Source: SR-FBR-E99 sp963732365
Lineage (GTDB): Bacteria > Bacteroidota > Bacteroidia > Bacteroidales > VadinHA17
Direction: 5' to 3'
NCBI GenBank assembly: GCA_963732365.1
Contig: CAVSZC010000005.1
Location: 248,001 to 312,000 of the forward strand
DNA: 64,000 nucleotides
The position numbers were made by a program, and so were the translations under genes. This document shows, one piece after another, positions 16,076 through 24,843 of this stretch. Under the pieces are notes generated by a model. It made no database searches. It saw only the letters and a list, made by a program, of their open reading frames with translations, and was not told where the DNA came from. How positions within the stretch are numbered: position 1 is the stretch's first letter; every line of letters starts with the position of its first letter.

Positions 16076-16948
16076 ATGACCAAATTATATCAGAAACTGC
16101 TCAGGCCCGAATTCTCAAATGATGAGATGAAAAAGGGGATCGAGCATGCAAAAAGGGTACCCCTGGGCAACGAGAGAGAAACAATACTCCGTTCAATTTT
16201 TTCCATGATTGACCTGACCAGCCTGAATGCAACCGACAGCTCCGCAAAAATAAAGGGGTTTGCTGAAAAGGTGGCCTCGTTCAACCTTAGTTACCCGGAT
16301 ATAAGTAACGTTGCCGCCATATGCGTTTTTCCGAATTTTGTTCTTCCTGCCCTGGCAGGACTCGGCAAAGCAGGTGTTAAGCTTGCAGTTGTGTCTGCAT
16401 CATTTCCTACCTCACAGACATTTCTTGAAGTTAAGACGCTTGAGACTGAGATAGCTGTCAGAAACGGTGCAGACGAGGTTGACATAGTCATTCCGCTGGG
16501 GATGTTTCTTGACAGGGAGTACGAGGCAGTCATTGAAGAAATAAAGACCCTGAGGCAGGTTGCAGGGGAAGCAACCCTGAAGGTCATACTCGAAACCGGG
16601 TTGCTCGGTGATAAGGAACATATTTACAGGGCATCAGTGTTAGCCATGGAGTCAGGGGCCGATTTCATCAAGACGTCAACAGGCAAGAGCCCGGTGTCAG
16701 CAACTCCGGAGGCAGCATGGATAATGTGCAGGGCCATACATGAATACCATGAAGAAACGGGTATCATGATCGGCTTTAAGCCGGCAGGAGGTATAGTAAC
16801 ACCCGGGGATGCCATTGTTTATTACAACATTGTAAGCGATGTTCTGGGCGAGAAATGGCTGAACCCGGAGTACTTCAGGATAGGTGCCAGCCGCCTGGCA
16901 AACAATATTCTTAACGAGCTTTACCCTGAACGGCCGGCATATTTTTAA
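16076..16948 (+). CDS. deoC: Deoxyribose-phosphate aldolase
   Basis: This 290-residue class I aldolase cleaves 2-deoxyribose 5-phosphate to glyceraldehyde 3-phosphate and acetaldehyde in deoxynucleoside catabolism. The Schiff-base Lys is in DFIKTSTGKSP, the second active-site Lys in GFKPAGGI, and the substrate region in EVDIVIPLG and KVILETGLL. It is longer than the common form of about 220 residues because of an N-terminal extension of about 50 residues, as in the longer E. coli-like class. A perfect 16-bp palindrome lies just upstream and could be an operator. The DUF4271 gene follows after 8 bases. Confidence 0.94.
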   Translation: MTKLYQKLLRPEFSNDEMKKGIEHAKRVPLGNERETILRSIFSMIDLTSLNATDSSAKIKGFAEKVASFNLSYPDISNVAAICVFPNFVLPALAGLGKAGVKLAVVSASFPTSQTFLEVKTLETEIAVRNGADEVDIVIPLGMFLDREYEAVIEEIKTLRQVAGEATLKVILETGLLGDKEHIYRASVLAMESGADFIKTSTGKSPVSATPEAAWIMCRAIHEYHEETGIMIGFKPAGGIVTPGDAIVYYNIVSDVLGEKWLNPEYFRIGASRLANNILNELYPERPAYF

Positions 16949-16956
16949 CAGATCAG

Positions 16957-17817
16957 ATGAACGGTTTTACCGCTGATACCATAACAGTTAACACAGCCGA
17001 TACCCTTCCGTCCGAAGCCCGGGTAAAAGAGTACATGATAGGCAGGTTCATCCCGGTGCAGGAACAGGAATCCGCCGGCAATGAGATCATTATGCCCTAT
17101 TCAGGTGCACGACCTGATTACTACTCCGGTACGGTAAGGGATCCCGGACAACCGATACCCCCGGAAGCCGTTGACATCGACTTCAGCTTTGCGCTTCTCT
17201 CCTTTGCCTTTGTACTTCTGGCCCTTATCATTGTATACGCAAGGAAGACCCTCGCCTCCGGGCTGGCTTTCCTGAGCTTCCGCAGACAGAATGAAATACC
17301 TGCACCAAGCACCTCCGGCGTCTTTTCATGGCCCCCGGCATTCCGGAACATATTCACAGTCATTAATGTAGGCATATTCTCCGCCTCTTCACTTATTATT
17401 TCCGGTACATTTTCGATGAGCGGCAATGCGCCATCTGTAAAGCTGATTTCGATTATTGCCGGAGGATTTCTGGGTGCCATTCTTCTGAGGCACCTGACCT
17501 GTATCATTGTGGCAGAGACGACAGGACTGAAAACAGTCTTCAGAGAGTATATGAATGTGGTCTATAATGCATGGTTTCTGAATGCCCTCATACTGTTCCT
17601 TCTTAATTTTCTGATCCTCTTTCCCGCTGCAGAATCCCCGTATCTGTTCATTATTTCAGGCCTTATTGTATCATTTTTATTGCTTATTGTGCGCATTTTA
17701 AGGCTGTTAAGCATTTTTATAAAAAGGCATATTTCAATATTGTATTTCCTTTTGTACCTTTGTGCCCTTGAAGTCTTACCCGTTTTGATGATTATGAAAG
17801 TCTTAGGCATTTTCTGA
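16957..17817 (+). CDS. DUF4271 integral membrane protein
   Basis: This 286-residue protein matches the Bacteroidota-specific DUF4271 family. After a soluble N-terminal segment of about 70 residues there is a transmembrane helix (about 74-95), a cytoplasmic loop, and about five more helices in the C-terminal 180 residues. In this phylum the gene commonly sits directly upstream of hemD, as it does here. The function is unknown; a role with the neighbouring haem-synthesis gene is only a guess. It starts 8 bases after deoC, so it may share that transcript. Confidence 0.82.
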   Translation: MNGFTADTITVNTADTLPSEARVKEYMIGRFIPVQEQESAGNEIIMPYSGARPDYYSGTVRDPGQPIPPEAVDIDFSFALLSFAFVLLALIIVYARKTLASGLAFLSFRRQNEIPAPSTSGVFSWPPAFRNIFTVINVGIFSASSLIISGTFSMSGNAPSVKLISIIAGGFLGAILLRHLTCIIVAETTGLKTVFREYMNVVYNAWFLNALILFLLNFLILFPAAESPYLFIISGLIVSFLLLIVRILRLLSIFIKRHISILYFLLYLCALEVLPVLMIMKVLGIF

Positions 17818-17859
17818 TCGCAGGGTAACTGTGGAGGTTGAACTAAAAAACTGAAGGCT

Positions 17860-18609
17860 TTGAAGATAAGGAAGGTATTAGTGTCGCAGCCTGAGCCAAA
17901 CAATCCGAAATCACCATATTTCGAGCTCGCTAAAAAATACAACCTGAAGATAGATTTCAGGCAGTTTATTCAGGTTGAGGGTGTCTCTGCCAAGGATTTC
18001 AGGCAACAAAAAATCAATATCACAGATTTCACGGCAGTGGTCTTTACATCAAAGACGGCCATTGATCATTTCTTCAGGATATGTGATGAGATGCGCATAA
18101 CCGTAGCCGATACCATGAAGTATTTCTGCATTACGGAGAGCGTGGCATTTTACCTTCAGAAATATATTGTCTACCGTAAGCGCAAGATCTTTCACGGCAA
18201 GGCAAAATTCGAGGATCTGATCGACATCATCGTCAAGCACAGGGACGAGAACTTTTTTGTGCCTCTCTCCGAACCTCATAATACTGAGATACCTGATATG
18301 CTGACCAAAAACAGCATCAATTACACTATTGGCACGATGTACAAAACCATAAGCAAGGGCTTTGACTCCAAAGACCTTGACTATGATATTCTTGTGTTTT
18401 ACAGTCCGTCAGGAATAAAATCACTGAAGGAAAATTTCCCGGCATTCTCCCAGGGAGAGGTTAAGATCGCAGCCTTTGGCCCTACAACGGCCGAGGCAGT
18501 TACGCATGAGGGTTTCAGGCTTGATATTCAGGCTCCAAACCCGCAGGCTCCTTCGATGACGATGGCTCTCGACTGTTTTATCAGAGACTTCAATAAAAAC
18601 AATAAATAA
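17860..18609 (+). CDS. hemD: Uroporphyrinogen-III synthase
   Basis: This 249-residue HemD cyclises hydroxymethylbilane to uroporphyrinogen III for haem, sirohaem or corrinoid synthesis. The family is poorly conserved. Supporting features are the N-terminal KVLVSQPEPN, FTSKTAIDHFF near 66, VFYSPSGIKSL near 178 and AAFGPTTAEAVTHEG near 205. The start appears to be TTG at 17860; no ATG gives the complete N-terminal strand. It follows DUF4271 by 42 bases and precedes rnpA, an arrangement I recall from other Bacteroidota. Confidence 0.87.
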   Translation: MKIRKVLVSQPEPNNPKSPYFELAKKYNLKIDFRQFIQVEGVSAKDFRQQKINITDFTAVVFTSKTAIDHFFRICDEMRITVADTMKYFCITESVAFYLQKYIVYRKRKIFHGKAKFEDLIDIIVKHRDENFFVPLSEPHNTEIPDMLTKNSINYTIGTMYKTISKGFDSKDLDYDILVFYSPSGIKSLKENFPAFSQGEVKIAAFGPTTAEAVTHEGFRLDIQAPNPQAPSMTMALDCFIRDFNKNNK

Positions 18610-18654
18610 CATTGCTTCAGATAATTACCCAGGGGAAGGCATCACTCCGGCAGG

Positions 18655-19065
18655 ATGGGTGCCTTTTCTTCTGATATGAAAAAGAGCGGTAAATCATTCT
18701 TCAAGAAGGAGAGACTATGCAACATCGGTTCAATTGCAGAACTCTTCAGTTCAGGCAGAACCATATATCTTCCGCCGCTGAAGGTTGTATACAGGTTAGT
18801 GCCCGGAGAACCGGAACTGGCAGGCGTAAGAGTGCTTATCTCCGTCCCTAAAAGAAATTTCAAGAAGGCTGTCGTAAGAAACCTCATCCGAAGACGGATC
18901 AGGGAGGCCTACAGGCTGAACAAATCATCTCTTGCCGAATACTTACTGACGAAGGGAAAAAGGATGGATCTGGCAATAATTTACAATGATGCCATCATAC
19001 ATCCCTATATTACGACTGAACGAAGCGTCAAAGAGATGATTGAGAAATTAACACATCTGAAGTGA
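18655..19065 (+). CDS. rnpA: Ribonuclease P protein component
   Basis: This 136-residue basic protein binds the RNase P RNA and helps mature tRNA 5' ends. The diagnostic motif RNLIRRRIREAYR is at about residues 74-86, preceded by VLISVPKRNFKKAV. The start could be the ATG at 18655 or the one at 18676 (MKKSGKSFFKKERLC), which fits the family N-terminus slightly better. The usual downstream yidD gene is missing; an S41 protease follows directly. Confidence 0.93.
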   Translation: MGAFSSDMKKSGKSFFKKERLCNIGSIAELFSSGRTIYLPPLKVVYRLVPGEPELAGVRVLISVPKRNFKKAVVRNLIRRRIREAYRLNKSSLAEYLLTKGKRMDLAIIYNDAIIHPYITTERSVKEMIEKLTHLK

Positions 19066-19070
19066 AGTGC

Positions 19071-19078
19071 TAACTTTG
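19071..19078 (+). promoter_or_regulatory. Bacteroidota -7 box (TAACTTTG) for the S41 protease
   Basis: TAACTTTGC lies 6 bases after the rnpA stop and 15 bases before ATG 19094, so the protease can be transcribed independently. It also argues against the GTG at 19067 as the start. Confidence 0.5.
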
Positions 19079-19093
19079 CGAAAACATTTATCT

Positions 19094-20764
19094 ATGACCA
19101 TCAGCAGATCAAAAAAGGTATTATTGTCAGTTGCAATTGTGATTACAGTTGCAACAACGGCCGGCTTTATACTGGTCAACCAGGAAAGCAGGGATTTCAG
19201 GTTCACCAAGAGCATTGACATTTATATCTCACTCATGAGAGAACTCAATGCCTTCTATGTTGATGAAATAGATGCTGAAAAGATTGTGAACAAGGGTATT
19301 GACGCCATGCTCTCATCCCTTGATCCGTATACGGTATATTACCCTGAAGAGGATTCCGGCGATCTTGATTTCATTACAACGGGGAAATATGGGGGATTTG
19401 GCTCACTTATAAGGAAATCAGGCGACTACATCGTAGTAACAAATGTATACAGGGGTTTCCCGGCAGACCATAATGGCATAAAGCCCGGCGATGAAATGAT
19501 AAGCATTGACGGGACCTCACTTAAGGGGGTTTCTTCTGACAAAGCCTCCGACATGCTGAAGGGAGAGCCAGGCACAGAGGCCGAGCTCGTGTTCAGACGC
19601 AACGGGACGGAGTTTACAAAGAAGCTCAAGAGGGAAAGAATCTCCATTCCGGCCGTTCCGTATTACGGGATGATTGACAGCAGAACCGGTTACATCCGGT
19701 TCACAAATTTCACCCAGAACTGCATTGCCGAGGTCAGAAGCGCACTGATAGACTTAAAGGAAAAGCAGGGGGCGGAGAGCCTTGTGCTAGACCTCAGGAA
19801 TAACCCCGGAGGCCTCGTTAATGAGGCTGTTGAGATAGTCAATCTGTTTGTCAAACCGGGTCTTGAGGTGGTAAGCACCCGCGGGAGGGCGAAGCAGTAC
19901 GATGCGGTCTTCCGCACAAACAGGAATCCTGTGGCACCTGACATGCCGGTTGTAGTTCTTATCAACAGGGGATCAGCCTCTGCCTCTGAGATAGTCGCCG
20001 GAGCATTGCAGGATTTTGACCGCGCCATAATAGTCGGAGAACGTTCATTCGGCAAAGGGCTGGTGCAGGTCGCCCGGCCGCTGAGCTATAAGGCGCAGAT
20101 TAAAATAACTACAGCAAAATATTATATTCCAAGCGGCAGATGCATTCAGGCAGTCGATTTCTCAAATCCCAACGAGGACGGCAGCGTGGGTGTGATACCG
20201 GATTCCCTCATTAAAACATTCAGTACTCGCAACGGCAGACCTGTGAAAGACGGAGGAGGGATAATCCCCGACATTGTCATCTCGACCGACATGCTCACCC
20301 GCTTTACCAGCGAGCTTTATGTGCAGAATATGATCTTTGACTATGCCACAGAATACTTCTGGACCCATCCCCAGCCTGCCGTCCTTGACAGCCTGAGACT
20401 CAGTGACAGTGACCTTTTGCGATTCAAGGCATTCCTGACAGAGAAGAGCTTCAGCTATCAGACAAGCTCTGAGTCAGCGCTCGAGGATCTGATCGCAACA
20501 GCCAGAGAGGAGAAGCTGTATGATGATAACAGCCAGGCACTGGAGCAGCTTCGTGCTCTCCTCGGTCATTCACTCGACAGGGATGTTGCAGGCCAGAAGG
20601 CCGAGGTGACTGAACTTATTGAATCAGAGCTTGCGGGAAGATATTTCTATGATGCAGGGATGATCAAATATTCGCTCTCCCGCGACTCCCAGGTCAAGGA
20701 GGCAATAAAGATTTCTGCCGACAGGGACAGGTACGATTCTATCCTTCAGGGACCGGCAATCTGA
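19094..20764 (+). CDS. S41 family C-terminal processing peptidase (CtpA-like)
   Basis: This 556-residue periplasmic protease has one N-terminal signal anchor (KKVLLSVAIVITVATTAGFI), a helical region, a PDZ domain at about 85-170 (GGFGSLIRKSG ... GIKPGDEMISIDG) and the S41 catalytic core. The nucleophile Ser is in NRGSASASEIVAGALQD and the general-base Lys in GERSFGKGLVQ. These enzymes trim C-termini of periplasmic or cell-wall-related proteins. I chose ATG 19094 because a -7 box lies just upstream at 19071-19078; the GTG at 19067 is the alternative. The C-terminal region after about 390 is the helical extension seen in Bacteroidota members. Confidence 0.93.
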   Translation: MTISRSKKVLLSVAIVITVATTAGFILVNQESRDFRFTKSIDIYISLMRELNAFYVDEIDAEKIVNKGIDAMLSSLDPYTVYYPEEDSGDLDFITTGKYGGFGSLIRKSGDYIVVTNVYRGFPADHNGIKPGDEMISIDGTSLKGVSSDKASDMLKGEPGTEAELVFRRNGTEFTKKLKRERISIPAVPYYGMIDSRTGYIRFTNFTQNCIAEVRSALIDLKEKQGAESLVLDLRNNPGGLVNEAVEIVNLFVKPGLEVVSTRGRAKQYDAVFRTNRNPVAPDMPVVVLINRGSASASEIVAGALQDFDRAIIVGERSFGKGLVQVARPLSYKAQIKITTAKYYIPSGRCIQAVDFSNPNEDGSVGVIPDSLIKTFSTRNGRPVKDGGGIIPDIVISTDMLTRFTSELYVQNMIFDYATEYFWTHPQPAVLDSLRLSDSDLLRFKAFLTEKSFSYQTSSESALEDLIATAREEKLYDDNSQALEQLRALLGHSLDRDVAGQKAEVTELIESELAGRYFYDAGMIKYSLSRDSQVKEAIKISADRDRYDSILQGPAI

Positions 20765-20785
20765 CCTTAAGCTTTCTCAGTCAGA

Positions 20786-21187
20786 TCAGAAAAGCTCCTT
20801 CTTCCAGACAGGAAGTTTCTCCTTCACCATCTCCAGGGTATGTCTGCATGCACGTGTAGCATGGTCGCGGTGACCGGCAGTGACCATGATGAAAAGTGAG
20901 GCTTCACCTGCCTTTACAATTCCAGTTGAATGAACTATAACGACTGACCTGACATCACTGAAGGCCGATCTGACAGTATCAATAATTGCATCAGTCTCTT
21001 TTACCACCATCTCTTCATAAGCAGAATATTCAATGGCAGAGACTCTTCTTTCATCCTGTTCATCGTCCCTGACCCTGCCAATGAAGACCGCAACAGCGCC
21101 GGTACCCGTATCTTCGTTCCCGGATGTCATCAATTCGGAGATAAGAGCCGGAGTAACAGGGCCGGCAATCAGATATTTCTCTTTCAT
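20786..21187 (-). CDS. moaE: Molybdopterin synthase catalytic subunit
   Basis: This 133-residue MoaE, with MoaD, adds dithiolene sulfurs to precursor Z in molybdenum cofactor synthesis. Family motifs are FIGRVRDDEQD near 37, IEYSAYEEMV near 54, VVIVHSTGIVKAGEASLFI near 82 and the C-terminal KEKLPVWKKELF with the catalytic Lys. It sits 10 bases after moaD. No other moa, mog or molybdoenzyme gene is in the window. Confidence 0.94.
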   Translation of the reverse strand: MKEKYLIAGPVTPALISELMTSGNEDTGTGAVAVFIGRVRDDEQDERRVSAIEYSAYEEMVVKETDAIIDTVRSAFSDVRSVVIVHSTGIVKAGEASLFIMVTAGHRDHATRACRHTLEMVKEKLPVWKKELF

Positions 21188-21197
21188 ATATTACTTT

Positions 21198-21437
21198 TTA
21201 GCCTCCGGCAAACGGGGGAAGAACAGCAATTTTATCACCACTTTCAAGCGTAGTCTCTTCCCTGAGCAGAGAACCGTTAAGTGCAAGCCTGAATGGTACC
21301 GGCCGTAATTCAGGATAGCTCACGTTAATCAGATGTCTGAGCGCGGCAGTGTCATGAGCCTCCAGTTCCTCTTCCGCCTTCCCGGTTATCTCACGTGCTA
21401 TCCCGAAATATAAAACCTTAACCATAAATACGTTCAT
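21198..21437 (-). CDS. moaD: Molybdopterin synthase sulfur carrier subunit
   Basis: This 79-residue ubiquitin-fold protein ends PPFAGG; the C-terminal Gly-Gly is the site that is adenylated and thiocarboxylated. The start at 21437 lies 2 bases after the polA stop and has a GGAGG inside the last polA codons (21448-21452), so moaD is probably translated by coupling to polA. The in-frame ATG at 21425 (MVKVLYFG) is the alternative and matches the family N-terminus. Confidence 0.92.
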   Translation of the reverse strand: MNVFMVKVLYFGIAREITGKAEEELEAHDTAALRHLINVSYPELRPVPFRLALNGSLLREETTLESGDKIAVLPPFAGG

Positions 21438-21439
21438 TT

Positions 21440-24253
21440 TTAATGTGCCTCCAGCCAGTTGTACCCGGTACCGGTGTCTGTCTCAAGCGGAACGCTCAGT
21501 GCAGCCGCACCGCGCATCTCCTCCGAGACAATTGTTCTGAGAGTCTCCACATGGGCTTCATCAACCTCAAAAATCAGTTCGTCATGCACCTGAAGGATCA
21601 TCCTGGCCTCAGGCATCTCCTTCTTAAGCCTTTCGGATATTCTCACCATCGCAATCTTGATGATATCAGCTGCGCTACCCTGTATCGGTGCATTGATTGC
21701 GTTTCTCTCGGCATTGCCCCTGACGACCTGGTTTCTTGAGTGAATGTCAGGAAGATAGCGACGGCGGCCGAACATTGTGGTGACGTATCCCATCTCTCTG
21801 GCCCGCCTGATGCTGTCATCCATGTATGCCTTCACGCCGGGATAGGAGTTAAAATAACCGTCGATGAGTTCCTTTGCCTCTTTCCGGCCTATAGTCAGCC
21901 TCTCTGAAAGGCCGAAGGCCGAGATGCCGTAGATAATGCCAAAATTGGCGGTCTTTGCCCTTGACCTCATCTCGCGGGTGACATCGCCCACCGGAACACC
22001 GAATATCTTCGAGGCAGTAGCGGCATGTATATCCTGACCTGACAGGAAATCTGAGATCATTCCCCTGTCACCGCTGAGGTGTGCCATCAGCCTGAGTTCT
22101 ATCTGGGAGTAGTCTGTACTGAGGAATATCTTCCCTGCTTCGGGGATAAAGGCCTTCCGTATCTCACGCCCCTCCTCGTCGCGGACAGGTATATTCTGCA
22201 GATTCGGATTGGTCGAACTCAGTCTTCCGGTTGAGGCAACAGCCTGGTTGTAGGTTGTATGTATCCTTCCGGTTCGCCTGTCAACCAGCTCCGGAAGCGA
22301 TTCAACATATGTTGACAGCAACTTTCTCAACCCACGGTATTCAAGCACTTTGGCTATTACAGGATGCTTTGATGTCAGCCGTTGAAGCACCTCTTCATCA
22401 GTGCGGTACTGCCTGGTTTTTGTAAGGCGTGCATTATCGTCAAGACGAAGCCTGACGAACAGTATCTCTCCCAGCTGCTTTGGTGATGAAATATTGAACT
22501 CCTGTCCGGCGAGGCTGTAAATTTCTCCTTCAAGCCTGATAATTGTCTCGCGGAGAGATACAGCATACTTCTTAAGCACCGATTCATCAATGAGAATGCC
22601 GTCTCTTTCCATCCTGGCCAGGACGCTTATCAATGGCATCTCTATCTCCTTCGCAAGTTTGTCAAGGCCCTCCTTCCTCAGCAGCGGTTCAAAGACGTTT
22701 TTTAACTGCCATGTTACATCCGCATCTTCAACTGCATATTCCCTTATCCTGTCGCGGTCAACCTCCCTCATGCTCTTCTGACGAGGGCCACGTTCCCCGA
22801 TAAGATCCTCAATAGGGACGGGGGTGTAACGGAGGTACTTCGTTGACAGTAGGTCCATGTTGTGACGCATGTCAGGCTCCAGGAGGTAATGGGCCAGCAT
22901 GGTATCGAACAACGGCCCCCTTACTTCCATATCATAAGATGACAGTACCTGAATATCAAACTTCAGGTTTTGTCCTGTTTTTCTTATAGCCGGATTTTCA
23001 AAGACCGTTCTGAACGGTTCCAGCAGTCTAAGGGTCTCCTTCCTGTCAGGGGGAAGCCACAGCAGGGTGCCGGATCCCTTCTCCCAGCAGAAGGCAATAG
23101 CTACCAGTTCAGTGTTAAGCGAATCGAGGGAGGTTGTCTCAGTGTCAAAACAGAACTCGTCAAGCTTTCCGAGGATCCCTGCCAGCTCTTTTGCCTGTTC
23201 AATACTTTCAGCAATATCATAGCTGTGGGGAGTTGTTTCGATGGCTGACGGTTTCTGTTCGTCAGCGGCAGGAGTCTCTGCGAAGAGAGAACCTTGTGAA
23301 TGTTGCAGTGGTGGCGGCTGAGCAGGGACTGTCTCCTGTTCTTCAGGTACGGGTCCGGGGGCCGGCTCGCTTTCACGTCCCAGCCTCGCGGCCAGGGTGC
23401 GGAACTCCAGCTCCTCATACAGCTTCCTTAGCGCCATGGTGTCAGCCTCACGCCTGTGGTAATCGCCGTGCCTGAACTCTACCGGAACATTCTGTTCTAT
23501 TGTTGCCAGCCGCTTTGAAAGCAATATCTGCTCCCTGTTTTGCTCCAGGATGTCCTTCTGTCGCCCCTGGAGCTCCGAAGTGTGCTCAAGCAGTGTCTCT
23601 ATGGCCCCGTGGTCTCCGATGAGCTTACGGGCCGTTTTAGGACCTATGCCGGGGGCTCCGGGGATGTTGTCGGAGGAGTCTCCCATAAGCCCCAGGAGGT
23701 CAGTGATATGGTGAGGCTCAACTCCGTATTCCCTCACTATCTCTTTTTTGCCCCATATTTCAGCATCGCCTCCGCTCCTGCCGGGCCTGTACATAAAGAC
23801 ATTGTCGGTCACAAGCTGGGCAAAATCCTTGTCGGGCGTCATCATGAAGGTTGTGTACCCCGCCTCGGCTCCCTTGCGCGCCAGCGTTCCGATCACATCA
23901 TCGGCCTCAAATCCCTGAACCTCAATGATCGGTATGCGATACGCCTCAAGCAGTCTCTTGATATACGGTACCGCAATTTTTATATCCTCGGGTGTAGCGT
24001 CACGGTTTGCCTTGTAAGCAGGATAGATCTCATGCCTGAAGGTAGGACCGGGAGGATCAAAGACAACGGCAATATGCGATGGTTTCTGCTTGCTGAGCAG
24101 ATCTTCCAGTGTCAGCAGAAAGCCGAAGACGGCAGAGGTATTCATCCCACCGGAGGTGATCCTGGGGTTCCTGATGAACGCATAGTATGACCTGAATATC
24201 AGGGCATAGGCGTCAAGCAGAAAAAACCTTTTGTCTGTTTCAGTCACAGTCAT
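21440..24253 (-). CDS. polA: DNA polymerase I
   Basis: This 937-residue polymerase has all three domains. The 5'-3' exonuclease (residues 1 to about 290) includes VVFDPPGPTFRHEIYPAYKANRD and GLMGDSSDNIPGAPGIGPKTA. The 3'-5' proofreading domain (from about 345) keeps FCFDTETTSLD, so its metal-binding Asp-x-Glu is intact. The polymerase domain shows motif A (DYSQIELRLMAH), motif B (RAKTANFGIIYGIS) and motif C (QVHDELIFEV). The 5' end overlaps queD by 4 bases (ATGA) and the 3' end abuts moaD, giving a compact four-gene run. Confidence 0.97.
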   Translation of the reverse strand: MTVTETDKRFFLLDAYALIFRSYYAFIRNPRITSGGMNTSAVFGFLLTLEDLLSKQKPSHIAVVFDPPGPTFRHEIYPAYKANRDATPEDIKIAVPYIKRLLEAYRIPIIEVQGFEADDVIGTLARKGAEAGYTTFMMTPDKDFAQLVTDNVFMYRPGRSGGDAEIWGKKEIVREYGVEPHHITDLLGLMGDSSDNIPGAPGIGPKTARKLIGDHGAIETLLEHTSELQGRQKDILEQNREQILLSKRLATIEQNVPVEFRHGDYHRREADTMALRKLYEELEFRTLAARLGRESEPAPGPVPEEQETVPAQPPPLQHSQGSLFAETPAADEQKPSAIETTPHSYDIAESIEQAKELAGILGKLDEFCFDTETTSLDSLNTELVAIAFCWEKGSGTLLWLPPDRKETLRLLEPFRTVFENPAIRKTGQNLKFDIQVLSSYDMEVRGPLFDTMLAHYLLEPDMRHNMDLLSTKYLRYTPVPIEDLIGERGPRQKSMREVDRDRIREYAVEDADVTWQLKNVFEPLLRKEGLDKLAKEIEMPLISVLARMERDGILIDESVLKKYAVSLRETIIRLEGEIYSLAGQEFNISSPKQLGEILFVRLRLDDNARLTKTRQYRTDEEVLQRLTSKHPVIAKVLEYRGLRKLLSTYVESLPELVDRRTGRIHTTYNQAVASTGRLSSTNPNLQNIPVRDEEGREIRKAFIPEAGKIFLSTDYSQIELRLMAHLSGDRGMISDFLSGQDIHAATASKIFGVPVGDVTREMRSRAKTANFGIIYGISAFGLSERLTIGRKEAKELIDGYFNSYPGVKAYMDDSIRRAREMGYVTTMFGRRRYLPDIHSRNQVVRGNAERNAINAPIQGSAADIIKIAMVRISERLKKEMPEARMILQVHDELIFEVDEAHVETLRTIVSEEMRGAAALSVPLETDTGTGYNWLEAH

Positions 24254-24699
24254 CTGTTATCAGAGGCATGCCACTCGGCAAACGATGTGGCTGTTTCATA
24301 AAGCTTTACGCTGTGAAGCGTTATTCCTTCAGGCATCTTTGACATGAGGATGTCGGCCACATCAGCCACTATGTTTTCACATGTAGGCTGGTATGGCGAT
24401 ACAATCACATTTCCAAAATGGGAGCGGAAACTTTCAACTTTTTCTGAAGGGGCAAACCCTGCCACCATGAGGGAGTGGTCAAACTTATCAACTATGTTTT
24501 CCCTCACCAGCTTTTTCAGATCGCCGAAATCAATGACCATGCCGTTGTGGGGATCATCGGGATTGTTGGCGGGGACACCTGAAAAAGTAACGTAAAGTAT
24601 GTAAGAATGACCGTGAACGTTGCGGCAGGGTCCGTCATAGTTCCATAACATATGGGCCATCTCAAAACGAAACTCCTTTGTCACACGAATTACAGCCAT
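24250..24699 (-). CDS. queD: 6-carboxytetrahydropterin synthase (QueD/PTPS family)
   Basis: This 149-residue enzyme makes 6-carboxytetrahydropterin in queuosine or deazapurine synthesis. It has the catalytic Cys and zinc His residues in GPCRNVHGHSY, NGMVIDFGDLKKLV, the active-site KFDHSLM and the Glu of LYETATSFAEW. The ATG at 24699 is preferred over a GTG at 24723 because that GTG lies inside a good -7 box. Its last bases overlap the polA start. No queC or queE is nearby. Confidence 0.92.
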   Translation of the reverse strand: MAVIRVTKEFRFEMAHMLWNYDGPCRNVHGHSYILYVTFSGVPANNPDDPHNGMVIDFGDLKKLVRENIVDKFDHSLMVAGFAPSEKVESFRSHFGNVIVSPYQPTCENIVADVADILMSKMPEGITLHSVKLYETATSFAEWHASDNR

Positions 24700-24722
24700 G
24701 GGTATGTTTTTTTTTGTGTCCA

Positions 24723-24730
24723 CAAAATTA
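24723..24730 (-). promoter_or_regulatory. Bacteroidota -7 box (TAATTTTG) for queD-polA-moaDE
   Basis: TAATTTTG on the minus strand, 24 bases before the queD ATG at 24699. It probably drives the whole tightly packed queD-polA-moaD-moaE run. Confidence 0.5.
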
Positions 24731-24813
24731 AACTTTTTATCAGGATTTTTGTTTAAAATGAGATTTCTGCCTGATTTTTACAGGTTTATGTATCAAACAG
24801 CCAATTTAATGCG

Positions 24814-24821
24814 TATCTTTG
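24814..24821 (+). promoter_or_regulatory. Bacteroidota -7 box (TATCTTTG) for the acyl-CoA ligase
   Basis: TATCTTTGC is a close match to the TAnnTTTG consensus with the frequent trailing C, 23 bases upstream of the ATG at 24844. Confidence 0.6.
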
Positions 24822-24843
24822 CACCCAATTTAACAAGAACCAG

